From assembly GCF_001956045.1 (NCBI RefSeq), contig NZ_MRTH01000008.1:248001-312000 (forward strand): DNA of 64,000 nt. Direction: 5' to 3'. Numbering within the stretch: the first letter of the stretch is position 1; each line of letters opens with the position of its first letter. The translations under genes were made by a program, and so were the position numbers. Of the stretch, positions 34,461-44,600 are shown in pieces. The notes under the pieces were generated by a model that saw nothing but the letters and a program-made list of their open reading frames with translations, made no database searches and was not told where the DNA came from. This DNA is from Paenibacillus sp. FSL H7-0331. Lineage in GTDB: Bacteria > Bacillota > Bacilli > Paenibacillales > NBRC-103111.

Positions 34461-35465
34461 ATGCAGGCAGCGGTATTGCAAGGCAAGCATCATATTGAAG
34501 TAGTCGCATGGGAGCCAGCCGAGCTTATGCCCGGAGAGGTCAGAATTCGTGTTCAAGGCTGTGGCATTTGCGGCACGGACCAGCATATTTATCATGGAAA
34601 TCCGGGTTCGGCAGCCGTTACACCTCCAATCGTGCTGGGACATGAGCTTGCTGGTGAAGTCACGGAATGCGGAGAAGGTGTCACCCAGCTTAAAGTGGGG
34701 GATCGGGTATCGGTTGATCCGAATATTTACTGCGGCAGTTGCCGATATTGCCGCAATGGTCAGCTGAACCTGTGTGATCACCTTCAGGCAGTCGGTGTTA
34801 CGCGAGACGGTGGGATGGGTGAATATTGTGTAGCGCCTGCAGCCAATTGTTACCTGCTCCCCGATTCAATGAGCTTTGTGGAAGGAGCTATGGTTGAGCC
34901 GCTCGGTTGTGTGCTTCATGGTTTTAAAAAGCTCGACATTCGTCCGATTCATACCGTGCTCTTGATCGGTGGCGGATTTATCGGTCAATTGTTCCTGCAG
35001 CTGGTCAAGAAGCAGGGGGCAGCCCGAATTATCGTCAGTGACCCTGCAGCTGAGAAGCATGCGGCACTGCTCGCATTAGGAGCGGACGAGGTCGTAAGCC
35101 CGACTGCGGACGTTGTGGAGCAGTTGAAGAGCCAGGCCGATGTTGTTATTGAATGCGTAGGACGCCCCGAATCGATGGAGCTGGCTTTTGAAGCTGCGGG
35201 AAAAGGCGGTCAGGTGCTGCTGTTTGGCGTTGCTTCACCAGCCACTCAAATCAAGGTGTCGCCGTTTGCGATTTTTGCCAAGGAGCTTCATGTATTAGGT
35301 TCATTTATTAATCCGCACACACACGAGGAAGCCATTGCCCTTATTCAACAGGGAATCGTGAGTATAGAGCCGTTAATCAGCCACAAATTCAAGCTTGCAG
35401 ATATACCACAGGTGATGGGCGATTATCCTAAAATGAATGTGAACAAAGGTGTTATTGTATATTAA
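34461..35465 (+). CDS. Zinc-dependent alcohol (sorbitol/threonine-type) dehydrogenase
   Basis: A 334-aa medium-chain dehydrogenase. The catalytic zinc site is CGICGTD (Cys) with GHELAGEV (His/Glu). The structural zinc site has four Cys in CGSCRYCRNGQLNLC. The NAD-binding loop is VLLIGGGFIGQLFLQL. AAAGGAG sets ATG 34461. Followed after 40 bases by a fructokinase, it may oxidise a polyol such as mannitol or sorbitol to fructose that is then phosphorylated. The substrate assignment is inference. Confidence 0.9.
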   Translation: MQAAVLQGKHHIEVVAWEPAELMPGEVRIRVQGCGICGTDQHIYHGNPGSAAVTPPIVLGHELAGEVTECGEGVTQLKVGDRVSVDPNIYCGSCRYCRNGQLNLCDHLQAVGVTRDGGMGEYCVAPAANCYLLPDSMSFVEGAMVEPLGCVLHGFKKLDIRPIHTVLLIGGGFIGQLFLQLVKKQGAARIIVSDPAAEKHAALLALGADEVVSPTADVVEQLKSQADVVIECVGRPESMELAFEAAGKGGQVLLFGVASPATQIKVSPFAIFAKELHVLGSFINPHTHEEAIALIQQGIVSIEPLISHKFKLADIPQVMGDYPKMNVNKGVIVY

Positions 35466-35505
35466 GAATCAAATTAATTGCTATTGATGGAGGAGACCTA
35501 CGATT

Positions 35506-36399
35506 ATGATTTTGGGAGCAATAGAAGCAGGAGGCACTAAATTTGTTTGCGGGATTGGTAACGAGCATGGTGAAATCATGGATCGGATCAGCTTTCCGAC
35601 AACCACACCGGAAGAGACCTTGGGTCAAGTGATTCGTTATTATGCAGACAAGCAGGTTGAAGCGATAGGAATCGGATCGTTTGGTCCGATTGATCTGAAT
35701 AAAGAGAGTGCTACCTACGGAAGCGTTACGACCACGCCGAAGCCATATTGGAGTCAGTACCCGATCCTGAGCGAGCTTCGCAAGCATATTCATGTGCCGA
35801 TGGGATTTGACACTGATGTGAATGCCGCAGCTCTTGGGGAAGCGGAGTGGGGAGCAGCCAAAGGACTGGACAGCTGCGTATATGTGACCATTGGTACCGG
35901 AATCGGCGCAGGAGCCGTGGTTGAAGGCAAGCTGCTGCACGGCCTGCTTCATCCGGAGATGGGACACATTCTGGTAAAACGTCATCCGGAGGATACGTTT
36001 GCTGGATCTTGTCCCTACCATAGCGATTGTCTGGAGGGTATGGCTGCAGGACCTGCCATCGAGAAACGTTGGGGCCGCAAAGGGATTGATCTGGTGGAGA
36101 ACCAGCAAGTATGGGAATTCGAAGCTTATTATTTAGCGCAGGCTGTGACGAACTTCATCTATATTCTTTCTCCTAAGAAAATCATCCTTGGCGGCGGTGT
36201 CATGAAGCAAAAGCAATTATTTCCGTTAATCCACCGTCATGTTATTAGCATATTGAACGGCTATGTCCAGAAGGAAGAGCTGACACCTGAGAAAATCGGC
36301 CAATATATTGTACCACCTGCTTTGGGGGACAATGCCGGTTTGAGTGGTTCTTTAGTGCTGGCAAGGCAGGAGCTGGAGCGGAGCCGAGTTACAGTCTAG
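35506..36399 (+). CDS. ROK-family fructokinase
   Basis: A 297-aa sugar kinase of the ROK family, fructokinase (GmuE/ScrK/YdhR-like) group. The ATP-binding start is IEAGGTKFVCGIG, the catalytic Asp is in GFDTDVNAAALGE, and GTGIGAGAVV follows. The zinc motif (GHILVKRHPEDTFAGSCPYH and then SDCLEG) has the expected His and Cys. It would make fructose 6-phosphate. The gene is co-directional with the dehydrogenase upstream and ends 15 bases before the convergent GntR gene. Confidence 0.9.
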   Translation: MILGAIEAGGTKFVCGIGNEHGEIMDRISFPTTTPEETLGQVIRYYADKQVEAIGIGSFGPIDLNKESATYGSVTTTPKPYWSQYPILSELRKHIHVPMGFDTDVNAAALGEAEWGAAKGLDSCVYVTIGTGIGAGAVVEGKLLHGLLHPEMGHILVKRHPEDTFAGSCPYHSDCLEGMAAGPAIEKRWGRKGIDLVENQQVWEFEAYYLAQAVTNFIYILSPKKIILGGGVMKQKQLFPLIHRHVISILNGYVQKEELTPEKIGQYIVPPALGDNAGLSGSLVLARQELERSRVTV

Positions 36400-36414
36400 T
36401 GTTGTAGCTTTCGT

Positions 36415-37107
36415 TCAACTGTTGCTAAGCCGCTGCAGCGTTTGCTCAACTTTGCGCAGATGGGAGGCCATACGTTTTTTGGCGAGTGTGGCAGAGCCTT
36501 GTTCTATCGCTTCTACCAGTTGAAAATGCTCGTCTGACAGTCTGGACGCTTCACTCTGCTCGGCGAACAGCCAGAGACGTCGGCTTTCACGCATGATGGG
36601 TCCCATGGAAGAAAACAATGACTCCAGCGTTCCCGCAAGCAGCGGATTTCCTGAGGCTTGGGCAATCGCAACGTGAAAGCGGATGTCAGCCTGATCAAGC
36701 TGGTTTTCCTCCTGGAGCGTCATCATCTCCTGGATGATTTGTTTGAGCTCGGAGAGCTGCTCAGCCGAGCGACGCCCGGCTGCCAGGCTTGCGCTTTCCG
36801 TTTCGAGTATATAACGCAGCTCAAGCCAGGCTTTGAGCTGTTTGATATCCTGAATTTCAGGAGCCTGCCAAATTCCAATGGCAGGCTCTTTATCTTTGAG
36901 CACGAAGGTACCTCCACCGTGGCGTACGTCCACCCAGCCTTGGGCTTTCAGCGAAGCCAATGCCTCGCGGATCGTGGAGCGGCCGACCTGAAAGAGCTCA
37001 GCCAGCTTTTCAACGGAAGGAAGCCGGGAGCCTACGAGCCAATCCCCCTTCATAATTTGTTCGCGTAGAGCTTCTGAGACTACAGTAGAAGCTTTTGGAA
37101 TCAGCAT
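36415..37107 (-). CDS. GntR-family regulator, FadR/FCD subfamily
   Basis: A 230-aa repressor-like protein. The N-terminal winged helix (GSRLPSVEKLAELFQVGRST, then IREALASLKAQGWVDVRHGG) is followed by an all-helical FCD ligand domain with metal-binding His/Asp positions (QADIRFHVAIAQASGNPLL). Relatives (GlcC, LldR) respond to glycolate or lactate. It is divergent from glcD/glcF, and a palindromic site at their promoter is probably its operator. Confidence 0.9.
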   Translation of the reverse strand: MLIPKASTVVSEALREQIMKGDWLVGSRLPSVEKLAELFQVGRSTIREALASLKAQGWVDVRHGGGTFVLKDKEPAIGIWQAPEIQDIKQLKAWLELRYILETESASLAAGRRSAEQLSELKQIIQEMMTLQEENQLDQADIRFHVAIAQASGNPLLAGTLESLFSSMGPIMRESRRLWLFAEQSEASRLSDEHFQLVEAIEQGSATLAKKRMASHLRKVEQTLQRLSNS

Positions 37108-37142
37108 AATATCGATCCTTTCATTAATAGGTTAATTCGATA

Positions 37143-37189
37143 TTGACATAGGTAAAAGCAACCTCTTATAATTAAAGTCATCAGATGAC
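37143..37189 (+). promoter_or_regulatory. glcDF promoter with palindromic operator at the start site
   Basis: TTGACA (37143-37148) and TATAAT (37167-37172) are perfect hexamers 18 bases apart, facing glcD. The perfect palindrome GTCATCAGATGAC (37177-37189) covers the expected start. This is a strong promoter whose output must be limited by a repressor, most simply the divergent FadR-type protein. Confidence 0.75.
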
Positions 37190-37263
37190 CTGACTAATTA
37201 TTAATTGCTATTTATGATTGTAATTCAGAACGATTCAATATGCAACGGGGAGGCTTTATATCG

Positions 37264-38775
37264 ATGATATCACCATCCGTACATGAAGAGCTGAAGGCTG
37301 CTGTAGGCCCAGGCTGGTACAAACATGATAATGAAACGCTCGTTTCCTACAGCTATGATGCAACCCCGCTTTACCAGGCGATGCCTGATGGCGTCGTATT
37401 TCCGGCTTCAACCGCAGAGGTGTCGGCTGTGATGAAGATATGTGCTGCCAATCGGATTCCCGTTATTGGACGTGGTGCAGGCAGCAATCTGTGTGCAGGC
37501 ACCGTTCCGATGCAGGGCGGTCTCGTGATGGTAATGACGCGGATGAACAAGCTGATCGAGATCGATCAGAACAATTTGACCGCCACCTTTCAAACCGGCT
37601 TGAATACGAAAAAATTCCATTTGGCGGTCGAAGAAACGGGTTTATTTTATCCTCCAGACCCGAGCAGCATGATTATTTGTACGATGGGCGGTAATATTGC
37701 GCTGGGAGCAGGGGGCTTGCGCGGACTGAAATACGGAACGACCAAGGATTATGTAATCGGCCTGGAGGCTGTGTTGGCCAATGGTGAGATTTTACGTACG
37801 GGTGGCAAGCTGGTCAAGGATGTGGCGGGTTACGATCTGACGAGGCTGCTTGTTGGTTCTGGTGGTACGCTGGCCATCTTGACCGAGGCTACTGTGAAGC
37901 TTGTTCCGCGGCCGGACTTCCGACGCTCCATGATCGCGATCTTCAGTGATCTTCAATCGGCAGCTCGAACCGTATCACAAATTGTAGCCAGCCGGATTAC
38001 GCCCTGTACGCTGGAATTTATGGATAAAGCGACAATTCGCGTCGTTGAGGACTTTTCCAAGATCGGCTTGCCGGTGGATGCAGAAGCGATTCTGGCCATT
38101 GAGCAGGATGGGGACGAAGCCATGGTCGAGCGCGATTTGTTGAAAATCGCCGACATTTGCAAGCAGCAGGGAGCGATCCAGGTTAAGGTTGCAGCAACTC
38201 CTGAGGAAGGGGCCAAGGTTATGGAGGCTCGCAGGACGGCGCTTGCCGCTTTGTCGCGCTTGCGTCCGACGACGATACTCGAGGATGCCACCGTACCGCG
38301 TTCAAGGCTTGCTGATATGGTTCTGGAAATACAGCGGATTGCCAGCAAGCATGATGTTCAAATTTGTACCTTCGGGCACGCAGGCGATGGCAATTTGCAT
38401 CCGACGGCGATGACGGACGCGCGAGACGAGGAGGAGCTTCACAGGGTCGAGCTGGCTTTTGAGGAAATTTTTGAAGCGGCTATCGGCATGGGTGGTACGA
38501 TCACCGGCGAGCATGGTGTTGGTATGGTCAAGGCACCCTTTTTGGAATGGAAGGTAGGTGCTTCCGGTGTTGATATCATGAAACGCCTGAAGGCAGCATT
38601 TGATCCAGACAACATTCTCAACCCCGGCAAGCTGTTTGCTGAAACGCGTAAGCGGATTGTATATAAGAACGAAGCAGAGGATGCAGCGCCGCATGAGCCC
38701 CAATCAGGGACCAAGCAGGCTGCCGATCCAATCCTTAACGAGCATAATGGTCAAACGACCAATGGGGAGGGGTAA
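37264..38775 (+). CDS. glcD: Glycolate oxidase, FAD-binding subunit GlcD
   Basis: A 503-aa FAD-linked oxidase of the GlcD/D-lactate dehydrogenase type. The FAD_binding_4 domain contains PVIGRGAGSNLCAGTVP and MGGNIALGAGGLRGLKYG, and the FAD-oxidase C-domain ends in ITGEHGVGMVK and PDNILNPGKLF. It oxidises glycolate or D-lactate, passing electrons to the GlcF subunit and the membrane quinone pool. ATG 37264 lies 10 bases after GGGGAGG (37247-37253). A short hydrophilic tail of about 35 residues follows the normal end. The glcF gene starts 4 bases later. Confidence 0.92.
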   Translation: MISPSVHEELKAAVGPGWYKHDNETLVSYSYDATPLYQAMPDGVVFPASTAEVSAVMKICAANRIPVIGRGAGSNLCAGTVPMQGGLVMVMTRMNKLIEIDQNNLTATFQTGLNTKKFHLAVEETGLFYPPDPSSMIICTMGGNIALGAGGLRGLKYGTTKDYVIGLEAVLANGEILRTGGKLVKDVAGYDLTRLLVGSGGTLAILTEATVKLVPRPDFRRSMIAIFSDLQSAARTVSQIVASRITPCTLEFMDKATIRVVEDFSKIGLPVDAEAILAIEQDGDEAMVERDLLKIADICKQQGAIQVKVAATPEEGAKVMEARRTALAALSRLRPTTILEDATVPRSRLADMVLEIQRIASKHDVQICTFGHAGDGNLHPTAMTDARDEEELHRVELAFEEIFEAAIGMGGTITGEHGVGMVKAPFLEWKVGASGVDIMKRLKAAFDPDNILNPGKLFAETRKRIVYKNEAEDAAPHEPQSGTKQAADPILNEHNGQTTNGEG

Positions 38776-38778
38776 AAG

Positions 38779-40176
38779 GTGGAGACTACACAACAAGCGC
38801 TCAAAGACAAATTGATTGCCACCTTGGATTATGACCAGCTGACGAATTGTATGCGATGCGGCTTCTGTCAGACCGCCTGTCCGACCTTTAATGAAACCGG
38901 ACTTGAAGCGGCCTCGCCCCGGGGAAGGATCGCACTGATGAAGGCGGTCGCTGATGGGTTCATGGAGCCCGGTCAGCAGTTCAAGGAGCAGATGGATCTA
39001 TGTCTCGGCTGTCGTGCTTGTGAGCCGGCCTGTCCATCCGATGTGAAATATGGCCAATTAATCGAGCAGGCAAGAGAATCGATAGCTACGGAAACCGAGT
39101 TTCCTTGGCATGTCAAAGCGGTTCGTACCTTATTCATGGAAAGATTGTTTCCGAATCATGGCCGCATGCGGATGGTGGGCGGATTGCTTAAGCTGTACCA
39201 ACGTTCAGGTATGCAGACCCTAACGCAAAAAAGCGGTGTGATGAAGCTGTTTCCCCGGCATATGCGGGAGATGGAGCAGATCCTGCCGCAGGCTTCCTCC
39301 GACGGCGTTATTGCAGCATGGGAGAAGCTGGGACTTCCGGCAGCCTGGGAAACTGCAGCCAATGGACAGCGGATTCTGGTCATTCCGCAGGTTGGTGACA
39401 AGCGAGCTCGCGTAGGCATGTTCCGCGGCTGTATTATGGACGTATTGTTTACATCAACGAATATTAACACCGTTAAGCTGCTTTGCGAAGCAGGCTTTGA
39501 GGTTGCGATTCCTGAGGCCCAAACCTGCTGTGGTGCTTTGCATGCCCATGCCGGAGAAGCGGAGAGCGCCCGTCGTCTTGCCCGCACCAATATTGATGTA
39601 TTTGCTCATGCCCAGGTAGATTATATCGCGAGCAATGCGGGAGGCTGTGGCGCCAGCTTGAAGGAATATGACCATCTGCTGCATGCGGAGGTGTCACTTG
39701 TTCCCGCAGCCAAGGATTTTGTAGACCGATTGAAGGATGTGTCAGAGCTGTTGATCGACTATGGCCGACCACTGGTATTGAAGCCGACTGCACCTGATGC
39801 TCCCGTCAAGCTGGTTACGTATCAGGACTCCTGCCACCTACGGAATGTGATGCGGGTTAATCGGCAGCCGCGTGATTTATTGAAGTCGATTCCTGGTGTA
39901 CAGCTTAACGAGCTTCAGGGTGCAGATACGTGCTGTGGATCAGCGGGCATTTACAATCTCACACAGCCGCAAATGTCGACACAGGTGCTTGATCATAAAA
40001 TGGAGCTGGTCGATCAGACCCAGGCTCAAACGATTGTTACCGCCAATCCGGGCTGCTTACTGCAAATGCAGTGGGGAATTTTGCGTTCCGAACAAGGCCA
40101 GCATAGAAAAGCCGTGCATGTGATCGACTTTTTGGCTGAATCTGTCGATTACGAGGCAAATAAAAACAATATTTAA
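38779..40176 (+). CDS. glcF: Glycolate oxidase, iron-sulfur subunit GlcF
   Basis: A 465-aa iron-sulfur protein. Two 4Fe-4S motifs are at the N-terminus (CMRCGFCQTACP and CLGCRACEPACP). Two CCG domains follow (PEAQTCCGALHAHAG and LQGADTCCGSAG). It starts with GTG 38779 behind GGGGAGGGG, only 4 bases after glcD. Together they form the soluble or membrane-associated glycolate/D-lactate oxidase. No GlcE-like third subunit is present, as in many Bacillota. Confidence 0.93.
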   Translation: METTQQALKDKLIATLDYDQLTNCMRCGFCQTACPTFNETGLEAASPRGRIALMKAVADGFMEPGQQFKEQMDLCLGCRACEPACPSDVKYGQLIEQARESIATETEFPWHVKAVRTLFMERLFPNHGRMRMVGGLLKLYQRSGMQTLTQKSGVMKLFPRHMREMEQILPQASSDGVIAAWEKLGLPAAWETAANGQRILVIPQVGDKRARVGMFRGCIMDVLFTSTNINTVKLLCEAGFEVAIPEAQTCCGALHAHAGEAESARRLARTNIDVFAHAQVDYIASNAGGCGASLKEYDHLLHAEVSLVPAAKDFVDRLKDVSELLIDYGRPLVLKPTAPDAPVKLVTYQDSCHLRNVMRVNRQPRDLLKSIPGVQLNELQGADTCCGSAGIYNLTQPQMSTQVLDHKMELVDQTQAQTIVTANPGCLLQMQWGILRSEQGQHRKAVHVIDFLAESVDYEANKNNI

Positions 40177-40364
40177 CAATTTATTTCATTTCTACCCCTA
40201 TAAAATCAGCTTGATCACCGAAATGGTCTATTATAAGTTCATGTTCAAAGAGACTACAACAGTTTTTTGTTTCTTATGTCGAATAGAAGGGTAATGATTG
40301 ATGATTATTCGATAATAAGGAAGCTGTTTAGGATTGATTAAGCTGACATAGGATGTGAGATGTG

Positions 40365-40568
40365 ATGATTCTATCCAACTGCAGCAGCTGCGGGAAGCTG
40401 CAGCTCCAACAAGCAGAAGCGTTATGTCTGGATTGCTTCAAGCAATTTATCGAGGATACACACACGGTAAAAAACTTTCTGAATCAAAATCCCTATGCCA
40501 ATATGATGGACGTGGTTCATCAAACTGGTCTTTCCTTAAAAAAGGTCAAGGAACTGGTCAACAGGTAA
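40365..40568 (+). CDS. Small zinc-ribbon protein, YvyF N-terminal-like
   Basis: A 67-aa protein with a CSSCGK...CLDC zinc ribbon followed by a helical part (FLNQNPYANMMDVVHQTGLS, then LKKVKELVNR). This layout matches the N-terminal half of the flagellar operon protein YvyF (TIGR03826), but the C-terminal half is missing. ATG 40365 or the GTG just before it can serve as start, with GGATGTGAG upstream. A terminator overlaps its stop, so it is monocistronic. The function is unknown. Confidence 0.7.
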   Translation: MILSNCSSCGKLQLQQAEALCLDCFKQFIEDTHTVKNFLNQNPYANMMDVVHQTGLSLKKVKELVNR

Positions 40569-40605
40569 GCTCTGCTCATGCAGGCGCCTGTAGACCGGTT
40601 TTTTT
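40554..40605 (+). terminator. Terminator overlapping the end of the zinc-ribbon gene
   Basis: The stem CTGGTCAACAGG / CCTGTAGACCGG (one G-T pair, one mismatch) is followed by seven T. Its left arm is inside the last codons of the gene. Confidence 0.8.
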
Positions 40606-40609
40606 GTAC

Positions 40610-40647
40610 AAAAAAGAGGACCAGGCAGGTCGAACGCTCCGACTGCC
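40610..40647 (-). terminator. Terminator of the thymidine kinase transcript
   Basis: Read on the minus strand, GGCAGTCG pairs with CGACCTGCC (one bulge) and a T6 run follows 8 bases later. It lies 25 bases beyond the tdk stop codon. Confidence 0.55.
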
Positions 40648-40672
40648 TCATCCCCTTGTGTGGACATCCCTG

Positions 40673-41251
40673 CTACAGCTTATGAGCTGCCTTACGTTTT
40701 GATGCATAGCATTTGCGGCACACAGGCAAGTAGCTTTCATTACCGCCAATTTGAATCTGTTCCCCTTCGAATAGGGCAACCCCATCCTTGCAGCGCATAT
40801 TCATAATCGCTTTTTTATCGCAAAACCAGCAGACGGTTTTGATTTCCTCAATTTTATCTGCAATGGCCAGCAGATGATAGCTGCCTTCGAATAACACGCC
40901 CATAAAGTCGGCACGCAAGCCGTAGGCAATAACAGGGATGTCCAGCGTATCCACAATGTCTGCCAATTGCTGAACCTGAGCCTTTGTTAAAAACTGTGCC
41001 TCATCCAATAAAATACAGTTTGGCTTTTCTGTGGAGGCGAGCTCCACCATATCGATGCGATCATCAATGATAATCGCCTTTTTTTGCATCCCGATTCTTG
41101 ACGTTACCGTACCGATCCCGTGTCGATCATCGACGGATGGAGTGAAGAGCAGTACCTTCTTGCCCTGCTCTTCATAGTTATGGACGGTTCTTAATACTTC
41201 TATAGATTTGCCGCTGTTCATGGTGCCGTATCGAAAATAAAGTTTGGCCAC
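40673..41251 (-). CDS. tdk: Thymidine kinase
   Basis: A 192-aa type II thymidine kinase, which makes dTMP from thymidine for salvage. The P-loop GTMNSGKS is at residues 9-16, and the catalytic base is probably E84 in LLDEAQF. Zinc Cys occur as CWFCDKKA...MRC and CRKC near the C-terminus. The frame is open upstream, but GTG 41251 places the protein start exactly where the family starts (AKLYFRYG). GGAGAGG is about 13 bases upstream, a little far. Confidence 0.92.
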   Translation of the reverse strand: MAKLYFRYGTMNSGKSIEVLRTVHNYEEQGKKVLLFTPSVDDRHGIGTVTSRIGMQKKAIIIDDRIDMVELASTEKPNCILLDEAQFLTKAQVQQLADIVDTLDIPVIAYGLRADFMGVLFEGSYHLLAIADKIEEIKTVCWFCDKKAIMNMRCKDGVALFEGEQIQIGGNESYLPVCRKCYASKRKAAHKL

Positions 41252-41576
41252 TGAGATAGACAGTCCTCTCCGCTGAAATATGTCCATTATCATAGCACAG
41301 GATGCCCTATAAATGTATAGGTCTATGCCTACATGGAAGCTTTCGTTAATCATTTGGAATTTAATAGGCATTTGTAGAAGGCAAAAAGAAGCGATTGAAT
41401 GCTCAATTTATGTATCAGGATTTATTGCTCGCTTGATCACGATTTTGAGCATTTTAGCCTGCTTTTAGGGGGTCTCATGTTAGCTTTTAGCGGTTTAAGC
41501 GTAGTAAAAACCGAATATTAAGTGAAATCGTTGCGAAAAAAGATAGCTTTTTATCGAAAAAATGATATTTTTTAAA

Positions 41577-41605
41577 TTGATATGTTAGGTCTCAGGTGTT
41601 AATAT
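41577..41605 (+). promoter_or_regulatory. gltB promoter, in an A+T-rich spacer
   Basis: TTGATA (41577-41582) and TAATAT (41600-41605) are 17 bases apart with an extended TG before the -10. The start would be near 41612, about 80 bases before gltB. Just upstream, AAAAAAT-GAT-ATTTTTT (41557-41573) is a perfect A/T inverted repeat. I see no gene or RNA motif elsewhere in the 440-base spacer between tdk and gltB. Confidence 0.65.
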
Positions 41606-41693
41606 AAAACATATTATCATTTATAACGTTCGTAGAATCGGCATGATTTTGCAAGCATGGAAGTTAATCTTACAGGAAGAAAGGTTGTACAAC

Positions 41694-44600
41694 ATGAGCA
41701 GAAAAGGATTACCAGTCAAACAAGGTCTTTATGACCCACAGTTTGAGCATGATGCGTGCGGCATCGGTTTTGTAGCTAATATTAAAGGGAAGCCATCCCA
41801 TGAAATTGTGGGTCAAGCGTTGAATGTGCTTTGCAATCTGGATCACCGCGGTGGCCAAGGCAGTGAAAGCAATACGGGGGATGGAGCAGGTATTTTACTG
41901 CAAATTCCACATAGCTTTTTTAAAGCGGAGCTTGCCCTTGAACATATTGAATTACCGGAGCCGGGCCAATATGGTGTGGGTATGGTCTTTCTACCACAGG
42001 ATGCAGCTCAGCGTGCAGCCTGTGAGCAGGTGCTTGAGGCGCAAATCAAGGAAACCGGCCAGCGTCTGATCGGATGGAGAACGGTTCCTACTGACAACTC
42101 ATCATTAGGCGTTTCCGCCGTATCGGCAGAGCCGTTCGTTCGTCAGGTTTTCATTGGATCGACAGTTGAGGCGTCGCAGGAACTGGCTTTTGAGCGTAAG
42201 CTTTTTGTCATTCGCAAGCTGACTGAAAATGCAGTTCGTGCACTTGATCAGGAGCAGGCCTTTTATTTTGCAAGCTTGTCCAACCGCACCATTGTATACA
42301 AAGGTATGCTTACACCTGAACAGGTGGACAATTATTACCTTGAGTTGAAAAATCCGAAGTTTGAGACGGCGCTTGCGCTTGTCCATTCCCGGTTCAGCAC
42401 GAACACCTTCCCGAGTTGGGAACGCGCCCATCCTTACCGCTATGTGATCCACAACGGCGAAATCAACACACTTCGCGGTAACGTGAACTGGATGCATGCG
42501 CGCCAGGCGATGTGCGATACCGATCTGTTCGGTGATGATTTCAAAAAAATTCTGCCGATTATCGATGCAGATGGCTCCGACTCCCAAATGTTTGATAACA
42601 CGTTGGAGTTTTTGATGCTCTCCGGGCGTTCCTTGCCACATGCAGCAATGATGATGATTCCTGAGCCATGGTCCAAGCATGCGACGATGAGCGACGAGAA
42701 GAAGGCTTTCTACGAATACCATAGCTGCCTTATGGAGCCATGGGATGGGCCTGCAGCCATTTCCTTTACGGATGGCCGCATGATCGGCGCTGTTCTGGAT
42801 CGTAACGGATTGCGTCCAGGCCGCTATTATATAACCAAAGACGATTTGATCGTACTTGCTTCCGAGGTAGGGGTACTGAACATTGCTCCTGAACGGATTG
42901 CCAGCAAAGAACGTCTGCAGCCGGGCAAAATGCTGTTGATCGATACGGTCGCCGGACGTATTATACCGGATGAAGAGGTTAAAGCAGGGATTGTTACTGA
43001 GCAGCCTTACCGTGCTTGGCTGGATGAGCACCTCATTTCACTTGAGGAGCTGCCACAAGCCGAAGTTGTTCCTCAGACGGACCACGCTACCGTGCTGCAG
43101 CGTCAGCAAGCGTTTGGTTATACCTTTGAGAACATTCGTAAAGTGATTGAGCCTATGGCCAAGACAGGTGTTGATCCACTTGGATCGATGGGCTATGATG
43201 CGCCGCTTGCCGTTCTTTCCGACAGACCGCAGCTGCTGTACAGCTACTTCAAACAGCTGTTTGCCCAGGTAACCAACCCGCCGATCGATTCCAACTTTGA
43301 GGAGATCATTACGGCACAAGGTACAACGGTAGGTCCAGAACGCAATCTGATTCAGCCGGAACCGGAAAGCTGTCGTCAGATCCGTTTGGCTACACCGATT
43401 TTGACCAATGCTGAGCTTGCTCAATTGCGTGAGATCAAGCGTGATGGTTTTAAAACCGTAACGTTGCCGATCTTATTCAATCCAACTTCCGGAACACAAG
43501 CACTGGAAGAAGCAATGGAGGCCTTGTATACAGCAGCTGATGAGGCTATTGCTGATGGGGCTAACCTGATTATTTTATCTGACCGTGGCGTGGATGCGAA
43601 TAACGCTGCAATTCCTGCTTTGCTGGCTGTATCGGGTCTGCATCATCACCTGATCCGTGTAGGCACACGTACCAAAGTGGGCTTGCTGCTGGAATCCGGC
43701 GAACCGCGTGAAGTGCATCATTTTGCTCTGCTGCTTGGCTACGGTGTGAGCGCAATTAATCCTTATCTGGCGATGGAAACTCTGATTGATTTGTCGAGCC
43801 AGAACAAATTGAAAGATCTCACTATCGAAAAAGCATTGTACAACTACGTGAAGGCTTCAACAAAAGGTGTCGTTAAGGTACTAGCCAAAATGGGGATTTC
43901 AACCATTCAAAGCTACCGCGGGGCACAAATTTTTGAAGCTGTCGGCTTGGATCAATCCGTGGTTGATAAATATTTTACATGGACGTATACGCCAGTAAGC
44001 GGTATTCAGATTGATACGATTGCCCAGGAAGCGATTCTACGCCATGAACGGGCTTACTCCGAGCAGGAGGGTCGTGATCGTGGACTGGATACAGGCGGAG
44101 AGCTGCAATGGCGTAAGAATGCCGAGGAGCATCTATACAATCCGGAAACGATTCATGCGCTGCAAGCGGCGGTAAGAACGAACAATTATGAGATGTACAA
44201 AAAATTCGCAGGCTTGGTACAAGGTCAAGATGAGAAGTTTATGTCGCTTCGTGCTTTGTTCTCGTTCAAATCGCACCGTGAGCCTATTTCTATTGATGAA
44301 GTTGAGTCGGTAGAATCATTGTTCAAACGTTTTAAAACTGGAGCGATGTCCTATGGCTCGATTTCCAAAGAGACGCATGAGGATATGGCGATTGCGATGA
44401 ACCGCATCGGCGGCAGATCGAACACGGGTGAAGGCGGAGAGCATTATGATCGCTTCACTCCGGACGAGAATGGCGATTCACGCCGCAGTTCGATCAAGCA
44501 GGTTGCTTCGGGCCGTTTTGGCGTAACGAGCAACTACCTGGTGAATGCGGATGAAATTCAGATCAAAATGGCGCAAGGCGCGAAGCCGGGTGAAGGCGGC

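Noticed and set aside
33810..34781. 323-codon minus-strand frame opposite csoR and the alcohol dehydrogenase
   Set aside because: It overlaps two well-supported genes, a promoter and a terminator on the other strand and resembles no protein.
42105..43031. 308-codon minus-strand frame inside gltB
   Set aside because: Shadow of the highly conserved gltB coding sequence; low-complexity basic product and no ribosome site.
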